Part shown: one piece after another, positions 34,603 through 44,628 of the stretch
Position numbering within the stretch: position 1 is the stretch's first letter
Layout of the letters: the number at the start of each line of letters is the position of its first letter
Source: a candidate division TA06 bacterium
GTDB taxonomy: Bacteria; Hydrothermota; DG-26; E44-bin18
Assembly (NCBI GenBank): GCA_004376575.1
Contig: SOJN01000074.1
Location: 1-45,611 of the forward strand
DNA: 45,611 bases
Reading direction: 5' to 3'
Position numbers and translations under genes: made by a program
Notes under the pieces: model-generated
Database searches by the model: none
What the model saw: the letters and a program-made list of their open reading frames with translations, nothing else
What the model was told of the DNA's origin: nothing

Positions 34603-37086
34603 ATGGAAGAGAGGTTCAGTGAGCGGGTTAGAAGAGTTATGTACCTCTCCAGAGAAGAGGCTGTCAGGCTACAGCACGACTATATAGGCACCGAGCACAT
34701 TCTACTTGGACTGATAAGAGAAGGAACAGGGGTCGCTGCCATGGTTCTTACCAACTTAGGGCTGGACCTCGAATCTGTTCGGCAGGCGGTCGAGGACTCT
34801 GTGGAAGCCGGCGGCTCAACCATGACAATTGGAGAAATCCCCTTAAACCAGAGCGCCAAGAAGGCCCTGGAGCTTGCTGTGGAGGAGGCTAAGACCCTCG
34901 GGCACAACTACGTAGGCACAGAGCATCTTCTCCTTGGCCTGCTGAGAGAGAAGCATGGGGTTGCAGCAGGTGTCCTTTCCAGTCTGGGAGTGGACCTCGA
35001 GGCTGTCAGGAAAGAGGTGTTGAGGCTTCTAGGAGGTACATTTGAAGCATTCCAACCCCCGAAATCAAAGAAGAGCAAGACCCCCGCTCTTGACTTCTTC
35101 TGCAGGGACCTTACCAAACTTGCAGAGGAGGGGAAGCTTGACCCCATAATCGGTAGAGAGGGGGAGATTGAAAGGGTCGTTCAGATATTGAGCAGGAGAA
35201 AAAAGAACAACCCCGTTCTCATAGGAGAACCAGGAGTTGGGAAGACCGCTATTGTGGAGGGGTTGGCCCAGAAGATCATCGCAGGAAGTGTACCTGATGC
35301 ACTCCTTGATAAGAGGGTTCTGGCTCTGGACATGGCTGCTGTTGTCGCGGGCACAAAGTACAGAGGGCAGTTTGAGGAGAGGCTCAAGGCGGTTCTTAAC
35401 GAGATAAAGACAGCATCCAACGTTGTCATATTCATAGATGAGCTTCATACCATCGTTGGTGCCGGCGCTGCCGAAGGGGCTATTGACGCCAGCAATATGC
35501 TCAAGCCCTCACTGGCTCGAGGTGAGGTCCAGTGTATAGGGGCAACAACCATGGAAGAGTACAGGAAACACATTGAGAAAGATGGCGCTCTGGAGAGAAG
35601 GTTCCAGACTATAGTTGTAGAGTCACCTTCAGTCGATGAGACTATTGAAATCCTTCAAGGGTTGCGCGAGAAGTACGAGGTGCACCACAGGGTGAAGTAC
35701 ACAGAGGCAGCACTCGTGGCCTCCTCAAGACTGTCTGACAGGTACATATCTGACAGGTATCTTCCTGACAAAGCCATAGACGTGATTGACGAAGCGGGCT
35801 CAAGGGTGAAGCTACGCAGGTATCCTTCTTCACCTGATTTCAAGGAAGAAGAGAAGAAACTGGATGACCTGAAAAGGAAGAAGGAGGAGGCGATTTCCAA
35901 CCAGGACTTTGAGGCGGCAGCGAAGTACAGGGACGAGCAGAAGAACGCTGAGGCAAGAATAGAGAAGATGAAGAAGGAGTGGGGAAAGAAGCTGAAACTT
36001 GAGATTGGTGAGGTTACTGAGGAAGATGTGAGGCAGGTGATATCCATGTGGACAGGTGTCCCTCTTGTGAAGCTGGAAGAGAAGGAGCAGGAGAGGTTGC
36101 TTCGCATGGAGTCAGAGCTAAGGAAAAGAGTTGTTGGCCAGGATGAAGCCCTGAAAGTCATATCGAGGGCGATCAGGAGAGGCCGTGCAGGCTTGACGGA
36201 CCCCAGACGTCCCATAGGATCGTTCATATTCCTTGGACCGACCGGGGTGGGGAAGACTGAGCTGGCAAAAACTCTGGCATCCTTTCTGTTCAGCGATGAA
36301 AATGCACTGGTAAGAGTGGACATGAGCGAATACATGGAGAAGTTTTCTGTTTCAAGACTGATAGGTGCTCCTCCCGGATACGTAGGATATGACGAGGGGG
36401 GACAGCTGACGGAAAAGGTGAGGAGGAAGCCCTACAGCGTAATTCTTCTGGATGAGATTGAGAAAGCACATCCGGATGTGTTCAATATACTTCTACAGAT
36501 TCTTGAAGATGGGCAGTTAACAGACTCCTTCGGCAGGAAGGTGAACTTCAAAAACTCTGTCCTGATCATGACTTCCAACATTGGTGCAAGGCAGATCAGG
36601 AAGGGCGTCACGCTAGGGTTCGGGAAAGCCGATGAGGCGGAAACATACGAGAAGATGAAGAAGATGCTTCTGGCAGAGTTGAAGAGAACCTTCAATCCTG
36701 AGTTCCTTAACAGAATCGATGAGACAGTCATATTCAGGACACTTGGCAGAGTGGAGATGAAGCTTATTGTTGACATTCTATTCAACGAGGTCAGGTCGAG
36801 AGTGAGAGAGAAAGCTCTTGACCTCGTTCTAGCTGATGATGCGAAGGAGCTCCTTATTGATGAGGGTTTTGATCCAACCTATGGCGCAAGGCCACTAAGG
36901 AGAGCGATCCAGAAACTTCTGGAGGACCCTCTATCTGAACAAATATTGAGGGGCAAGCTGGTTGTAAACATGAGTGTTTACATCACCAGAGGAGAGGGGG
37001 GCAAGCTTAAGTTCGAATCGGTCTGCAAGGAAGAGATGGCCGCGACGGATGCGGACAGACTCGGCAGGCTGGGCGAGAACCACTGA
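34603..37086 (+). CDS. clpC: ATP-dependent unfoldase ClpC
   Basis: The 827-aa double-AAA+ unfoldase has two Clp-N repeats, each with the GTEH motif whose Glu (E31 and E107) corresponds to the phosphoarginine-docking residues of Bacillus ClpC. NBD1 has Walker [11 protein letters not shown] middle domain with a UVR-like segment ([16 protein letters not shown]) follows, and NBD2 has Walker [15 protein letters not shown] sits upstream of the ATG. It feeds substrates to ClpP, which is not in this window. A strong terminator follows. Confidence 0.95.
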   Translation: MEERFSERVRRVMYLSREEAVRLQHDYIGTEHILLGLIREGTGVAAMVLTNLGLDLESVRQAVEDSVEAGGSTMTIGEIPLNQSAKKALELAVEEAKTLGHNYVGTEHLLLGLLREKHGVAAGVLSSLGVDLEAVRKEVLRLLGGTFEAFQPPKSKKSKTPALDFFCRDLTKLAEEGKLDPIIGREGEIERVVQILSRRKKNNPVLIGEPGVGKTAIVEGLAQKIIAGSVPDALLDKRVLALDMAAVVAGTKYRGQFEERLKAVLNEIKTASNVVIFIDELHTIVGAGAAEGAIDASNMLKPSLARGEVQCIGATTMEEYRKHIEKDGALERRFQTIVVESPSVDETIEILQGLREKYEVHHRVKYTEAALVASSRLSDRYISDRYLPDKAIDVIDEAGSRVKLRRYPSSPDFKEEEKKLDDLKRKKEEAISNQDFEAAAKYRDEQKNAEARIEKMKKEWGKKLKLEIGEVTEEDVRQVISMWTGVPLVKLEEKEQERLLRMESELRKRVVGQDEALKVISRAIRRGRAGLTDPRRPIGSFIFLGPTGVGKTELAKTLASFLFSDENALVRVDMSEYMEKFSVSRLIGAPPGYVGYDEGGQLTEKVRRKPYSVILLDEIEKAHPDVFNILLQILEDGQLTDSFGRKVNFKNSVLIMTSNIGARQIRKGVTLGFGKADEAETYEKMKKMLLAELKRTFNPEFLNRIDETVIFRTLGRVEMKLIVDILFNEVRSRVREKALDLVLADDAKELLIDEGFDPTYGARPLRRAIQKLLEDPLSEQILRGKLVVNMSVYITRGEGGKLKFESVCKEEMAATDADRLGRLGENH

Positions 37087-37114
37087 GTGTGACAATACTA
37101 TCCAAAACTAAGAT

Positions 37115-37151
37115 AGGCGGAGGCTTACGCGCAAGCGAGTTCCGCCTTTTT
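37115..37151 (+). terminator. Rho-independent terminator after clpC
   Basis: AGGCGGA (37115-37121) pairs with TCCGCCT (37141-37147), with an inner GCTT/AAGC stem, followed by TTTTT (37147-37151). It ends the operon that includes lolD-mcsA-mcsB-clpC. Confidence 0.85.
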
Positions 37152-37154
37152 CTG

Positions 37155-37183
37155 TTGACTCTGGAATGGCCATCTGATATATT
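37155..37183 (+). promoter_or_regulatory. Promoter for the bamA-lpx operon
   Basis: TTGACT (37155-37160), 17-nt spacer, TATATT (37178-37183), directly after the terminator and 27 nt before the bamA ATG. No clear envelope-stress (sigma-E) element was recognised. Confidence 0.7.
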
Positions 37184-37209
37184 GCAACTCAAACAAGGTT
37201 TGGTGTAAG

Positions 37210-39456
37210 ATGCGGATTTTCAAGACGTTAGTATTCGTTTTCTTTCTTCTTTTTCCCTGTGTGGTGGCTTCTGGCCAACAGGTGGTGAACGTCACCGTTG
37301 CTGGCAACACCAACACAGATGGCCATTTTATAATCTCTGCTTCCGGGATTACTGGTGGTAGCGAGCTGAAGCTCGGTGTGACCAGAGATGCCATCAAGAA
37401 GATTTACAGACTGGGCCTCTTTTCCGACGTGGATATCGACACCACACTGGTGCCCGCCGGCGTGGATGTGACAATTCGGGTGAAGGAATTCCCCGTCGTT
37501 GCATCAGTCAAATACACAGGAAATAAGAAAATATCGGATAAGAAACTGGAGGAAGAGACCAAGGTGGTGGAGGGGGAGATTGCATCTTCCCAGAGGATAC
37601 TGCTCTGGAAGAAGAGGATACTGGATGCCTATCAGGATAAGAGCTATCTCCTGGCAGAAGTGACCGACAGGCAGATCCCACTTGAAGACGAGCAGATAAA
37701 GCTGGAGTTTTTGATAGATGAGGGGAAAAGGGTGAGGATCAAGCAGATAACGATTTTGGGTAACGAACATTTTCCAGACAATAAGGTTGAAGGGAGCATG
37801 AAAAACAGAGAGAAGACCTGGTACAGGTCTGCATCGTTTAGTGAGGAGGAGTTTGAGGAGGATCTGTATCGGATTGTGGAGTTCTATCGAAAGCGCGGCT
37901 ACGCGGATTGCAGGGTTACTGAGCATGAAATAACGTATGATGACGCAAAAGAGTGGATGTACATAACTATCACCATGGATGAAGGTAAGAGGTTCAGAGT
38001 GGGCAACATATCTCTTGAAGGGAATGAGGTTTTCGGAACAGATCTCCTGAAGAGGGCGCTGAAGTACAAAACCGGAGACATATACGATTCTGAGAAGATG
38101 GAAAAATCTCTGATGGAGATGTATTCCATTTTTGGGGAGGGAGGGTACATCTATGCGTCCATCATACCAGATGAGACTGTTCGCTCAGACACTATCATAG
38201 ATGTGCATTACAAGGTAACTGAGAACAATCCTGCGCACGTGAGGAAGATTGATATTGAAGGTAACATGAAGACGCGTGAGAAAGTGATAAGGCGGGAGAT
38301 AAGAATCCTGCCAGGAGACATCTTCAAACGTTCTCTTTTGGTCAAAAGCCAGAGGGCAGTCTTCAACCTGGGATTCTTTGAGGACGTACTGATCGATTCC
38401 AGACCGTCGAATGAAGAGGGAGACATAGATCTTATATTCAAGGTCACGGAGAAGATGGCAGGCCAGATAGGTATGGGAGTCGCCTACAGTCAGGTGGACC
38501 AGTTGACCGGATATTTGACGCTGTCGTTGCCCAACCTCATGGGCAGAGGTGAAAGCAGTTACATAAAGCTGGAGCGGGGTGGGAGAAAAACGAATGTTCA
38601 GGTTGGATACACAGAACCCTGGCTTTTCGACACTCCCCTCACAGTGGGCGCAGACCTTTTCTATGTTACCCGGATAAGAGACGGCTATGATGAGAAGCGG
38701 ATAGGCGGTGCTGTAACCGCCTCCAGATCCATTCCCTGGCCGGAATACACCAGGGGCTACTGGATGTATAGACTGGAAGACGTAGAATACATAGTTGACA
38801 CCACCTCCAGCCAGGCCTTCTTGGACTGGGAAGGGAAAAGAAGGGCCTCGACAACCAGGCTCACTCTGGTTAGAGACACCAGAGACAGTTTCTTCAACGC
38901 AACCATAGGAACCAGAAACATGATCTCCGGCGAGTTTGCTGGCGGCTACCTGGGAGGACAGGTAAGGTATCAAAAGTATGAAGCCGAGAGCAGATGGTAC
39001 CATCCGCTCGTGTGGAAGAATGTGATTATGTTCAGGGCTCGGGGCGGATATGTGGGCAGTTATCAGGAAGTCGAAGCCGTTCCGATCAGTGAGCGATTTT
39101 TTGTTGGGGGTGTGGGAGATTGGGGCGTCAGAGGCTATGGCGATTGGGGCCGTGACATAGGGCCCAAGTCCGGCCTCAATCCTATGGGAGGGAAGATCGC
39201 GCTGGTTCTAAACGCTGAATATAAGATTCCCCTTACCAAGGGTGTTTACTGGCTCTTCTTTGCAGACGCGGGCAATGTCTGGGAAGGCTTGAGGGAGGTA
39301 GAGTTTGACAGCAGAGATGATATGAAGAAGAGTGCAGGTTTTGGTGTTAGAATAGAGATTCCCATGATGGGCATTATGGGCTTTGATTTTGGCTATGGAT
39401 TCGATAAGCGCTACCCGGGCTGGGAGCCCCATTTCCAGATTGGAACTGCCTTTTAG
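37210..39456 (+). CDS. bamA: Outer membrane protein assembly factor BamA
   Basis: The 748-aa protein has a signal peptide (about 1-22, ending near ASGQQ), five POTRA domains (about 25-420) and a C-terminal 16-strand barrel (about 425-748) closing with the beta-signal FQIGTAF. The conserved barrel loop VRGY appears as WGVRGYGD near residue 640. BamA inserts outer membrane proteins. Gene order bamA-skp-lpxD-lpxC/fabZ-lpxA is the common outer-membrane biogenesis cluster. It opens the operon after its own promoter. Confidence 0.95.
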   Translation: MRIFKTLVFVFFLLFPCVVASGQQVVNVTVAGNTNTDGHFIISASGITGGSELKLGVTRDAIKKIYRLGLFSDVDIDTTLVPAGVDVTIRVKEFPVVASVKYTGNKKISDKKLEEETKVVEGEIASSQRILLWKKRILDAYQDKSYLLAEVTDRQIPLEDEQIKLEFLIDEGKRVRIKQITILGNEHFPDNKVEGSMKNREKTWYRSASFSEEEFEEDLYRIVEFYRKRGYADCRVTEHEITYDDAKEWMYITITMDEGKRFRVGNISLEGNEVFGTDLLKRALKYKTGDIYDSEKMEKSLMEMYSIFGEGGYIYASIIPDETVRSDTIIDVHYKVTENNPAHVRKIDIEGNMKTREKVIRREIRILPGDIFKRSLLVKSQRAVFNLGFFEDVLIDSRPSNEEGDIDLIFKVTEKMAGQIGMGVAYSQVDQLTGYLTLSLPNLMGRGESSYIKLERGGRKTNVQVGYTEPWLFDTPLTVGADLFYVTRIRDGYDEKRIGGAVTASRSIPWPEYTRGYWMYRLEDVEYIVDTTSSQAFLDWEGKRRASTTRLTLVRDTRDSFFNATIGTRNMISGEFAGGYLGGQVRYQKYEAESRWYHPLVWKNVIMFRARGGYVGSYQEVEAVPISERFFVGGVGDWGVRGYGDWGRDIGPKSGLNPMGGKIALVLNAEYKIPLTKGVYWLFFADAGNVWEGLREVEFDSRDDMKKSAGFGVRIEIPMMGIMGFDFGYGFDKRYPGWEPHFQIGTAF

Positions 39457-39492
39457 ACCGACACACTGTAGGATTCATACAAGGGAAAAAGC

Positions 39493-40473
39493 GTGAAACG
39501 AAAGAGGAAGACATATTTAAGAGGAAGTTTAGTTGCATTGTTGTCCTCGCTCGTTTTTCTGTCAAGTCTGGTTGTTGCAGATGCAGCCAAGATAGGATAT
39601 ATCAGTTCAGGCCGAATATTCAGAGAGTTTGTAGGCGCGTCAGACGTGCAGAAGCAGTTTCAGAAGGAAGTAGATGAATGGCGCAAGAAGGCCGAGGAAA
39701 TGAAGAAGGAGATTAATAGGCTCTCCGAGGAATTCAAGGACCAGGTTTTGATGCTCAGCGAGGAGGCGAAGGAGAGGAAGAGATCTGAGCTGGAGCAGAA
39801 GAAGCAGAAGTACGAAGCGTTCATATCAGAAATCTGGGGTCCGGATGGGAAGGCAGCCAGGAAGGAAATTGAACTGACAAAGCCTCTCGTCACCAAAATA
39901 GACAAGATCCTCGAGAAGCTCGCAGAGGAGGAGGGATTCGATCTCATATTGGACATTGATGAGAGTAGTATAGTCTATTCAAGAGAAGGACTCGATCTGA
40001 CCGATAGGGCGCTTGAGGAGCTGAACAAAGAGGTGATTCATGTTGGGGCTGAGAAGGCCAAGCTTGCGGTCTTCAAGTTCAAGGAGACGAGTCCCCAAGC
40101 AATGGAAGGAAACTTTGGCCGCCAGATCTCGGATCTTCTTGAAAAGGCGCTGGTGAAGTTGGGGATGTTTGAGCTGTGGGAGGGAAACCTCAGCGCTGCA
40201 CTCATTCAGGAGGCGATTGACAAGGAAGAAGAGGCGGACGAGAAGAGGGCCGTGGATGTATGCAGGATTGCCGGTGCTGAAGTTGCAGTGATTGGAACAG
40301 TTACGAAACTCGGGGCGACCGTTGAAGTCGAGATAAAGCTGCTAGATGTCAAGACCGCAGATGTGCTGACCACGGAGCAGGCGAAAACTACGCGCAGCGA
40401 GACTCAGGAAGACCTTCTTCCCATGGTCGGTGATCTTGCCTCAAGACTTGCCAACGTGTACAGGGCAAAATGA
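39493..40473 (+). CDS. Skp/OmpH-type periplasmic chaperone with a C-terminal CsgG-like domain
   Basis: The 326-aa product is twice the usual Skp length (150-190). A signal peptide (about 1-31) is followed by [13 protein letters not shown] and a charged coiled coil (about 50-125), with [21 protein letters not shown] completing the OmpH domain near residue 180. Residues 189-326 read like CsgG/FlgT-type domains: [54 protein letters not shown] and [14 protein letters not shown]. Start is GTG with AAGGG at 39481-39485. The stop overlaps the lpxD ATG. Chaperone function is inferred from family and position; the tail's role is unknown. Confidence 0.83.
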   Translation: MKRKRKTYLRGSLVALLSSLVFLSSLVVADAAKIGYISSGRIFREFVGASDVQKQFQKEVDEWRKKAEEMKKEINRLSEEFKDQVLMLSEEAKERKRSELEQKKQKYEAFISEIWGPDGKAARKEIELTKPLVTKIDKILEKLAEEEGFDLILDIDESSIVYSREGLDLTDRALEELNKEVIHVGAEKAKLAVFKFKETSPQAMEGNFGRQISDLLEKALVKLGMFELWEGNLSAALIQEAIDKEEEADEKRAVDVCRIAGAEVAVIGTVTKLGATVEVEIKLLDVKTADVLTTEQAKTTRSETQEDLLPMVGDLASRLANVYRAK

Positions 40474-41516
40474 AACTGAAAGAGATGGCTCATATTCTGG
40501 ACGGGAAGCTTCGGGGCGACCCTGATGCCGATGTGGTTTCGGTTGCTCCGATTGATAGTGCGGGAGAAGGTGTACTTGCGTTTGCTGCTTCAGAGCAGTA
40601 CCTCAAAACCGCCGAGCGTTCAGGAGCGTCATGCATAATAGTGCCCAAAGGCTTTCATGTGGAAGGCAAGAACCTCATAGAGGTGGAGAACCCGAGGTTG
40701 GCTCTGGCAAAGGCGATGGAGGTTCTCTACAAACGCGAGAGGATAGGCCCTGGGATAGAAGAGGGAGCCCATGTGGCCGAGACGGCGCGGGTAGCCCCGT
40801 CCTCACACATTGCCACACTTGCATACATCGGTGATGATACCAGGGTTGGTGATAGGACTGTCATCTACCCTTTTGCCTACATAGGCCCGGATGCAGAGAT
40901 AGGGTCAGACTGTGTGATACATCCAAATGTTACCATCTGTTCAGGTGTGATCCTGGGTGACAGAGTTGTGGTTCATGCCAACGCGGTGCTGGGCTCTGAT
41001 GGTTTTGGCTATGCACGGGATGGAGTTGGCCACAGAAAGATACCCCAGGTGGGTACAGTCGTTGTTGAGGACGATGTTGAGATAGGTGCCAACACTGCAA
41101 TAGACAGGGCTACAATGGGTAGGACCCGTATTGGCAGGGGGACAAAGATAGACAATCTGGTGCACATAGCGCACAATGTGACGATTGGTTCAAACTGCCT
41201 TGTTGTTGCCCAGGCGGGAATCGCAGGTTCGACTGAGATAGGCGAAAATGTCCTAATCGGTGGACAGGCTGGCTTGGTGCACCACATAAAGATCGGGAGC
41301 AGGGCTTTCATAGGTGCACAGGCCGGTGTGACCAGGTCCTTTCCAGCAGATTCGAAAATATCAGGCTATCCAGCCAGGGACCACAACAGGTCAATGAGAG
41401 GCTATGCCGCGCTGAACAAACTCCCTTCGCTGATCAAGAAGGTGGACAAAATTGACAAAAGGATTGAGAAACTGGAGCAAAAAGGTGGAAAGACCTCAGA
41501 AGACGATAGCAGGTGA
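40470..41516 (+). CDS. lpxD: UDP-3-O-acylglucosamine N-acyltransferase
   Basis: The 348-aa enzyme adds the second acyl chain in lipid A synthesis. An N-terminal substrate domain (about 1-100) precedes left-handed beta-helix hexapeptide repeats and the catalytic HNVTIG region with [21 protein letters not shown] before it. A short C-terminal helix ([14 protein letters not shown]) is typical. It overlaps skp upstream by 4 nt and lpxC downstream by 32 nt. Confidence 0.95.
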   Translation: MKLKEMAHILDGKLRGDPDADVVSVAPIDSAGEGVLAFAASEQYLKTAERSGASCIIVPKGFHVEGKNLIEVENPRLALAKAMEVLYKRERIGPGIEEGAHVAETARVAPSSHIATLAYIGDDTRVGDRTVIYPFAYIGPDAEIGSDCVIHPNVTICSGVILGDRVVVHANAVLGSDGFGYARDGVGHRKIPQVGTVVVEDDVEIGANTAIDRATMGRTRIGRGTKIDNLVHIAHNVTIGSNCLVVAQAGIAGSTEIGENVLIGGQAGLVHHIKIGSRAFIGAQAGVTRSFPADSKISGYPARDHNRSMRGYAALNKLPSLIKKVDKIDKRIEKLEQKGGKTSEDDSR

Positions 41517-42759
41517 GACAGCCTGTTCCGGGATTGGCCTTCACAGCGGCAAGACCTCTGAAGTGCGATTTCTTCCAGCGAAACCGGACAAAGGCATAGT
41601 ATTCAAGAGGACAGACTTAAAGGGTTCTCCAAGTTTGAAACCCACTCTGGACAGTGTCAACTATACCATCCATCAGACTTCTATTAGAGAAGGTGACACC
41701 GAGGTTTTGACTGTCGAGCACCTCCTTTGCGCCGCCTACGGGATGGAGATCGACAATATGATTGTCGAGATAAATGGCCCTGAGATCCCCATAATGGACG
41801 GAAGCGCCAAACCCTTCATGGAGGCATTCAACAATGCTGGCGTGGTTGATCAAAAAAACAGCTGCAGCCCGAAGACGCTCCAGCATCCTGTCAAATATGA
41901 GAAAGACGGAGTGTGCATAGCAGCACTCCCTTCGGACTCTCTTACCATAACGTTCGGTATTCAATATGATCATCCGCATCTGCTCAGCCAATACGCGCGC
42001 TTCGAGATAACCCCTGAAGTCTTCCAGAACGAACTGGCACCCGCTCGCACCTACAGTTTTGATGAATGGGTTAAGCCACTGAGAAAAAAGGGTCTCATCA
42101 AGGGCGGTAGTCTTGAAAATGCAATCTTGATCGGTGAAAATGGTTTGGTCAACAAAGAGCCTCTCAGGTTCAAAGATGAGTTCGCCAGGCATAAGATAGC
42201 CGATATGATTGGGAACATTGCAATGTTGGGTTATCCTTTACACGCGGATATTTATGCTTTCAAGTCCGGGCATCTTCACAATGTTCAGTTTCTGAAGAAG
42301 TTGAGAAAGGAGGTCGGTGGATTGAAACCAGCCTTTGAAATAGCAGACATTCTCAAGATAATGCCTCATCGCTACCCATTTCTCCTTGTGGACAGAATAC
42401 TTGAGCTCGAAGAAAACAGGGTCGTGGGGACCAAGAATGTGACAATTAACGAGCCTTTCTTTGCGGGTCATTTTCCAGGACATCCGATCATGCCGGGCGT
42501 TCTTATCGTGGAGTCGATGGCGCAGGTTGGTGGTTTCTTGCTTCTGCACAAGGTTGATCAATCGGACGGAAAAATTGTTTATTTCACCAAAATAGCGGAT
42601 GTGAAGTTTAGAAAGCCAGTCACGCCTGGTGATCAACTCAGGTCTGTTGTGACTTTGGTTAAGTATAAGAAGAACCTTTGTGTTATTAAAGGTCAGGCCT
42701 TTGTGGGCAGAGACCTTGTTTGTGAAGGCACACTCACTGCAATGATGGTTGATAAATGA
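41485..42759 (+). CDS. lpxC/fabZ: Fused LpxC deacetylase and FabZ dehydratase
   Basis: The first about 275 residues are LpxC, the zinc deacetylase that commits to lipid A: zinc ligands H79 (TVEHLL), H236 and D240 (RHKIADMIG), and KSGHLHN near the end. From about 285 comes FabZ, the 3-hydroxyacyl-ACP dehydratase, with [12 protein letters not shown] and [24 protein letters not shown] 41485 with GGAG at 41474-41477 gives 424 aa; an upstream TTG at 41452 is less likely. Such fusions are known in Bacteroidetes/Chlorobi-type genomes. Joining them may balance fatty acid and lipid A synthesis. Confidence 0.94.
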   Translation: MERPQKTIAGETACSGIGLHSGKTSEVRFLPAKPDKGIVFKRTDLKGSPSLKPTLDSVNYTIHQTSIREGDTEVLTVEHLLCAAYGMEIDNMIVEINGPEIPIMDGSAKPFMEAFNNAGVVDQKNSCSPKTLQHPVKYEKDGVCIAALPSDSLTITFGIQYDHPHLLSQYARFEITPEVFQNELAPARTYSFDEWVKPLRKKGLIKGGSLENAILIGENGLVNKEPLRFKDEFARHKIADMIGNIAMLGYPLHADIYAFKSGHLHNVQFLKKLRKEVGGLKPAFEIADILKIMPHRYPFLLVDRILELEENRVVGTKNVTINEPFFAGHFPGHPIMPGVLIVESMAQVGGFLLLHKVDQSDGKIVYFTKIADVKFRKPVTPGDQLRSVVTLVKYKKNLCVIKGQAFVGRDLVCEGTLTAMMVDK

Positions 42760-43535
42760 GCGACGTAGTTGTTCATAAGACCGCGGTTGTCCATCCTGGA
42801 GCCACACTGGGGTCCGGAGTAGTCGTGGGTCCATATGCGATCATTGGTGAGAATGTTGTTATCGGGGACAATGTCGAGATCTTGGCTCGAGCATGTCTTG
42901 AAGGGTGGACTGAAGTCGGAAGAGGAAGCAAGATCGGATATGGAGCTGTGATAGGTGGGCCGCCTCAGGATGTAAAGTATAAGGGCGAGAAATCATTTTG
43001 CAGGATAGGTGAGAACTCAATTATCAGAGAATATGTCACAATTCACAGGGCCACAGGCGAAGGCAAAGAGACCGTAGTTGGCGATGGCTGTTTTATCATG
43101 GCCTATGCCCATGTTGCACACAATTGCCGGATTGGAAACGGTACAGTGATCGCCAATGCAGCGCAGCTCGGCGGTCATGTGCTTGTGGAAGACCTTGTGT
43201 TGGTGAGCGGTCTGGTTCCTGTACACCAGTTTGTCAGAATAGGGAAGCTGTCTGTCATAGGCGGTGGGGTCAGGGTGACGATGGATATTGTTCCTTTTGT
43301 CTGCGCTTCTGGTTATCCAATAAGAGTGAAGACCCTTAACCTTGTTGGTTTGAGGAGACAGGGATATTCAAATGAAGATATCGGGCTTTTGAAAAAAGCC
43401 TTCAAGATTCTATTTCGTTCAAAGCTCAACACTACCCAGGCACTGGATGAGTTGAAGAACGGATTCCCCCAGACTGCTGAGATTAAACATCTTGTGAAGT
43501 TCATTGAGTCTTCCGCCCGGGGAATCAAAAAATGA
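42756..43535 (+). CDS. lpxA: UDP-N-acetylglucosamine O-acyltransferase
   Basis: The 259-aa enzyme carries out the first acylation of lipid A synthesis. Hexapeptide repeats run through residues 1-180. H119 and H122 in AYAHVAHNC match E. coli H122 and the catalytic H125. The C-terminal helical domain (NLVGLRRQGYSNEDI) is complete. It overlaps lpxC/fabZ by ATGA. lpxB, often next, is not present; a repeat spacer begins at the stop codon. Confidence 0.95.
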   Translation: MSDVVVHKTAVVHPGATLGSGVVVGPYAIIGENVVIGDNVEILARACLEGWTEVGRGSKIGYGAVIGGPPQDVKYKGEKSFCRIGENSIIREYVTIHRATGEGKETVVGDGCFIMAYAHVAHNCRIGNGTVIANAAQLGGHVLVEDLVLVSGLVPVHQFVRIGKLSVIGGGVRVTMDIVPFVCASGYPIRVKTLNLVGLRRQGYSNEDIGLLKKAFKILFRSKLNTTQALDELKNGFPQTAEIKHLVKFIESSARGIKK

Positions 43536-43598
43536 AATAGGCCCAGCCCGCCGAAGCTATATGAAGCGTAGGCGGGATGAGGCATATTTCATCCTGAG
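43531..43598 (-). repeat. Dispersed repeat abutting the lpxA stop codon
   Basis: The reverse complement resembles 24974-25026. The element starts within the last codon of lpxA, so the repeat may have supplied the gene's final bases. It is followed by a GGATCTGCCTTT-type fragment related to repeats at 144-168. Confidence 0.55.
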
Positions 43599-43860
43599 TG
43601 GAACGAAGGATCTGCCTTTCCCTTGTCTCGAGCGATTCCCCTCCCCTCTGACACCCAAAACAAGCCATGTCATTGCGAGCGACCGAAGGCCGCGAAGCAA
43701 TCTCCCACAAGCCGGATCGCCCTCGGTCTTACGGGGTCATTCTGAGGCGCAGAGCGCCGAAGAATCTGCTTTTGCCAACTGATAGCTGAAAGCTGACAGC
43801 TTCTTGTCTGGGGTAGCGGCGCCTGTCCTGAGCTGGATCGAAGGGCTTGCGCCGCGCATC
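43536..43860. other. Repeat spacer between convergent lpxA and the HD-domain gene
   Basis: No gene supported. It holds pieces of common extragenic repeats: a GTCATTGCGAGCGA...GCGAAGCAATCTC palindrome (about 43670-43706), CATTCTGAGGCGCAGAGCGCCGAAG in two parts (about 43738-43765), an AGCTGAAAGCTGACAGCT hairpin (about 43784-43802) and a GCGGCGC/GCGCCGC inverted repeat (43816-43822 and 43849-43855). Any of these could stop transcription from either side. Confidence 0.65.
43816..43855. repeat. Inverted repeat between convergent genes
   Basis: Seven-base arms GCGGCGC (43816-43822) and GCGCCGC (43849-43855) with a 26-nt loop. No T run follows on either strand, so it is not a classic terminator. 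Confidence 0.5.
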
Positions 43861-44628
43861 CTAGCCGAGTTGTTTGGTTTCGAGGATTTTCAGTTGAAGC
43901 TGACCCTTGAGGACTTTTAGGAACTGCTGTGATGCGACTCTTCGGAGAGGCTTGACAACATCTTCCGAAGGGATTCCATCTTTGGCACACTGGCTGATGA
44001 CATCAAGAATGCGCAGGGCGGCCTTTTCGTCTGCGAAGAAGTCCCGAAGGGCGCCTTCATACGGGGCAGCAATCCGTCTAGAGACATCCAAATAGAGGTT
44101 TTCCTTGCGCTCATCAAGGTGTTTTGGGAGATGTGTAAGTAATTGGGCGGGGGTAAGTTCCAGCGACATCTTCCAGGAATGCCTTAGCACGCCAAGTGGA
44201 CCTATCTTGTCGAGCGTATCCGCATCATGTACTATTTGAGCTTCGACAGTCCCTGCCTCCACACCCTTACCTTCCATTCCCCGGTCATGGGCCTCGACGC
44301 AATGTTCGATTCTTACCCTTGTTGCATCTTCTATGCCCAGGCTTCTGAGTAGCGCGCCTGCTACCGTTTTTCCTCTTGAGGCGTGCTCCCAGTTTCCATT
44401 TATCAGTCCGACACCGTGAAGCCACGCTCCTGCAAGAACAACAAACCTGTCGCCACATTTTTCGCCCACTTCACTGAGAAGATGTCCGGCTATCTTTGAG
44501 ACTCTTTCCAGGTGATGATTGCCACTTGACTTTCCTGCAAAGGCCACATCCCAATCGAGTTCAATGGCTAGTTTTGAGATTTTTTCCAGTAACTCCATTT
44601 GTTCACCGGTCAGTTTGTGTTTTGGCAA
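43861..44628 (-). CDS. HD-domain phosphohydrolase-like protein with altered HD motif
   Basis: The 255-aa protein resembles HD-superfamily hydrolases of the YedJ type: an early His (NHHLERV), then AGAWLHGVGLINGNWEHAS, IEHCVEAHDRG, and DADTLDKIGPLGVLRH. The defining HD pair, normally LLHDIG, reads WLHGVG, so the metal-binding Asp is Gly. Other ligands seem kept. It may be inactive or bind metal differently. Its start overlaps the end of the upstream methyltransferase by 26 nt, so the two are co-transcribed on the minus strand. Substrate unknown. Confidence 0.7.
   Translation of the reverse strand: MPKHKLTGEQMELLEKISKLAIELDWDVAFAGKSSGNHHLERVSKIAGHLLSEVGEKCGDRFVVLAGAWLHGVGLINGNWEHASRGKTVAGALLRSLGIEDATRVRIEHCVEAHDRGMEGKGVEAGTVEAQIVHDADTLDKIGPLGVLRHSWKMSLELTPAQLLTHLPKHLDERKENLYLDVSRRIAAPYEGALRDFFADEKAALRILDVISQCAKDGIPSEDVVKPLRRVASQQFLKVLKGQLQLKILETKQLG

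Noticed and set aside
43504-43782. 92-codon frame after lpxA
   Set aside because: It consists of extragenic repeat text and begins inside lpxA.
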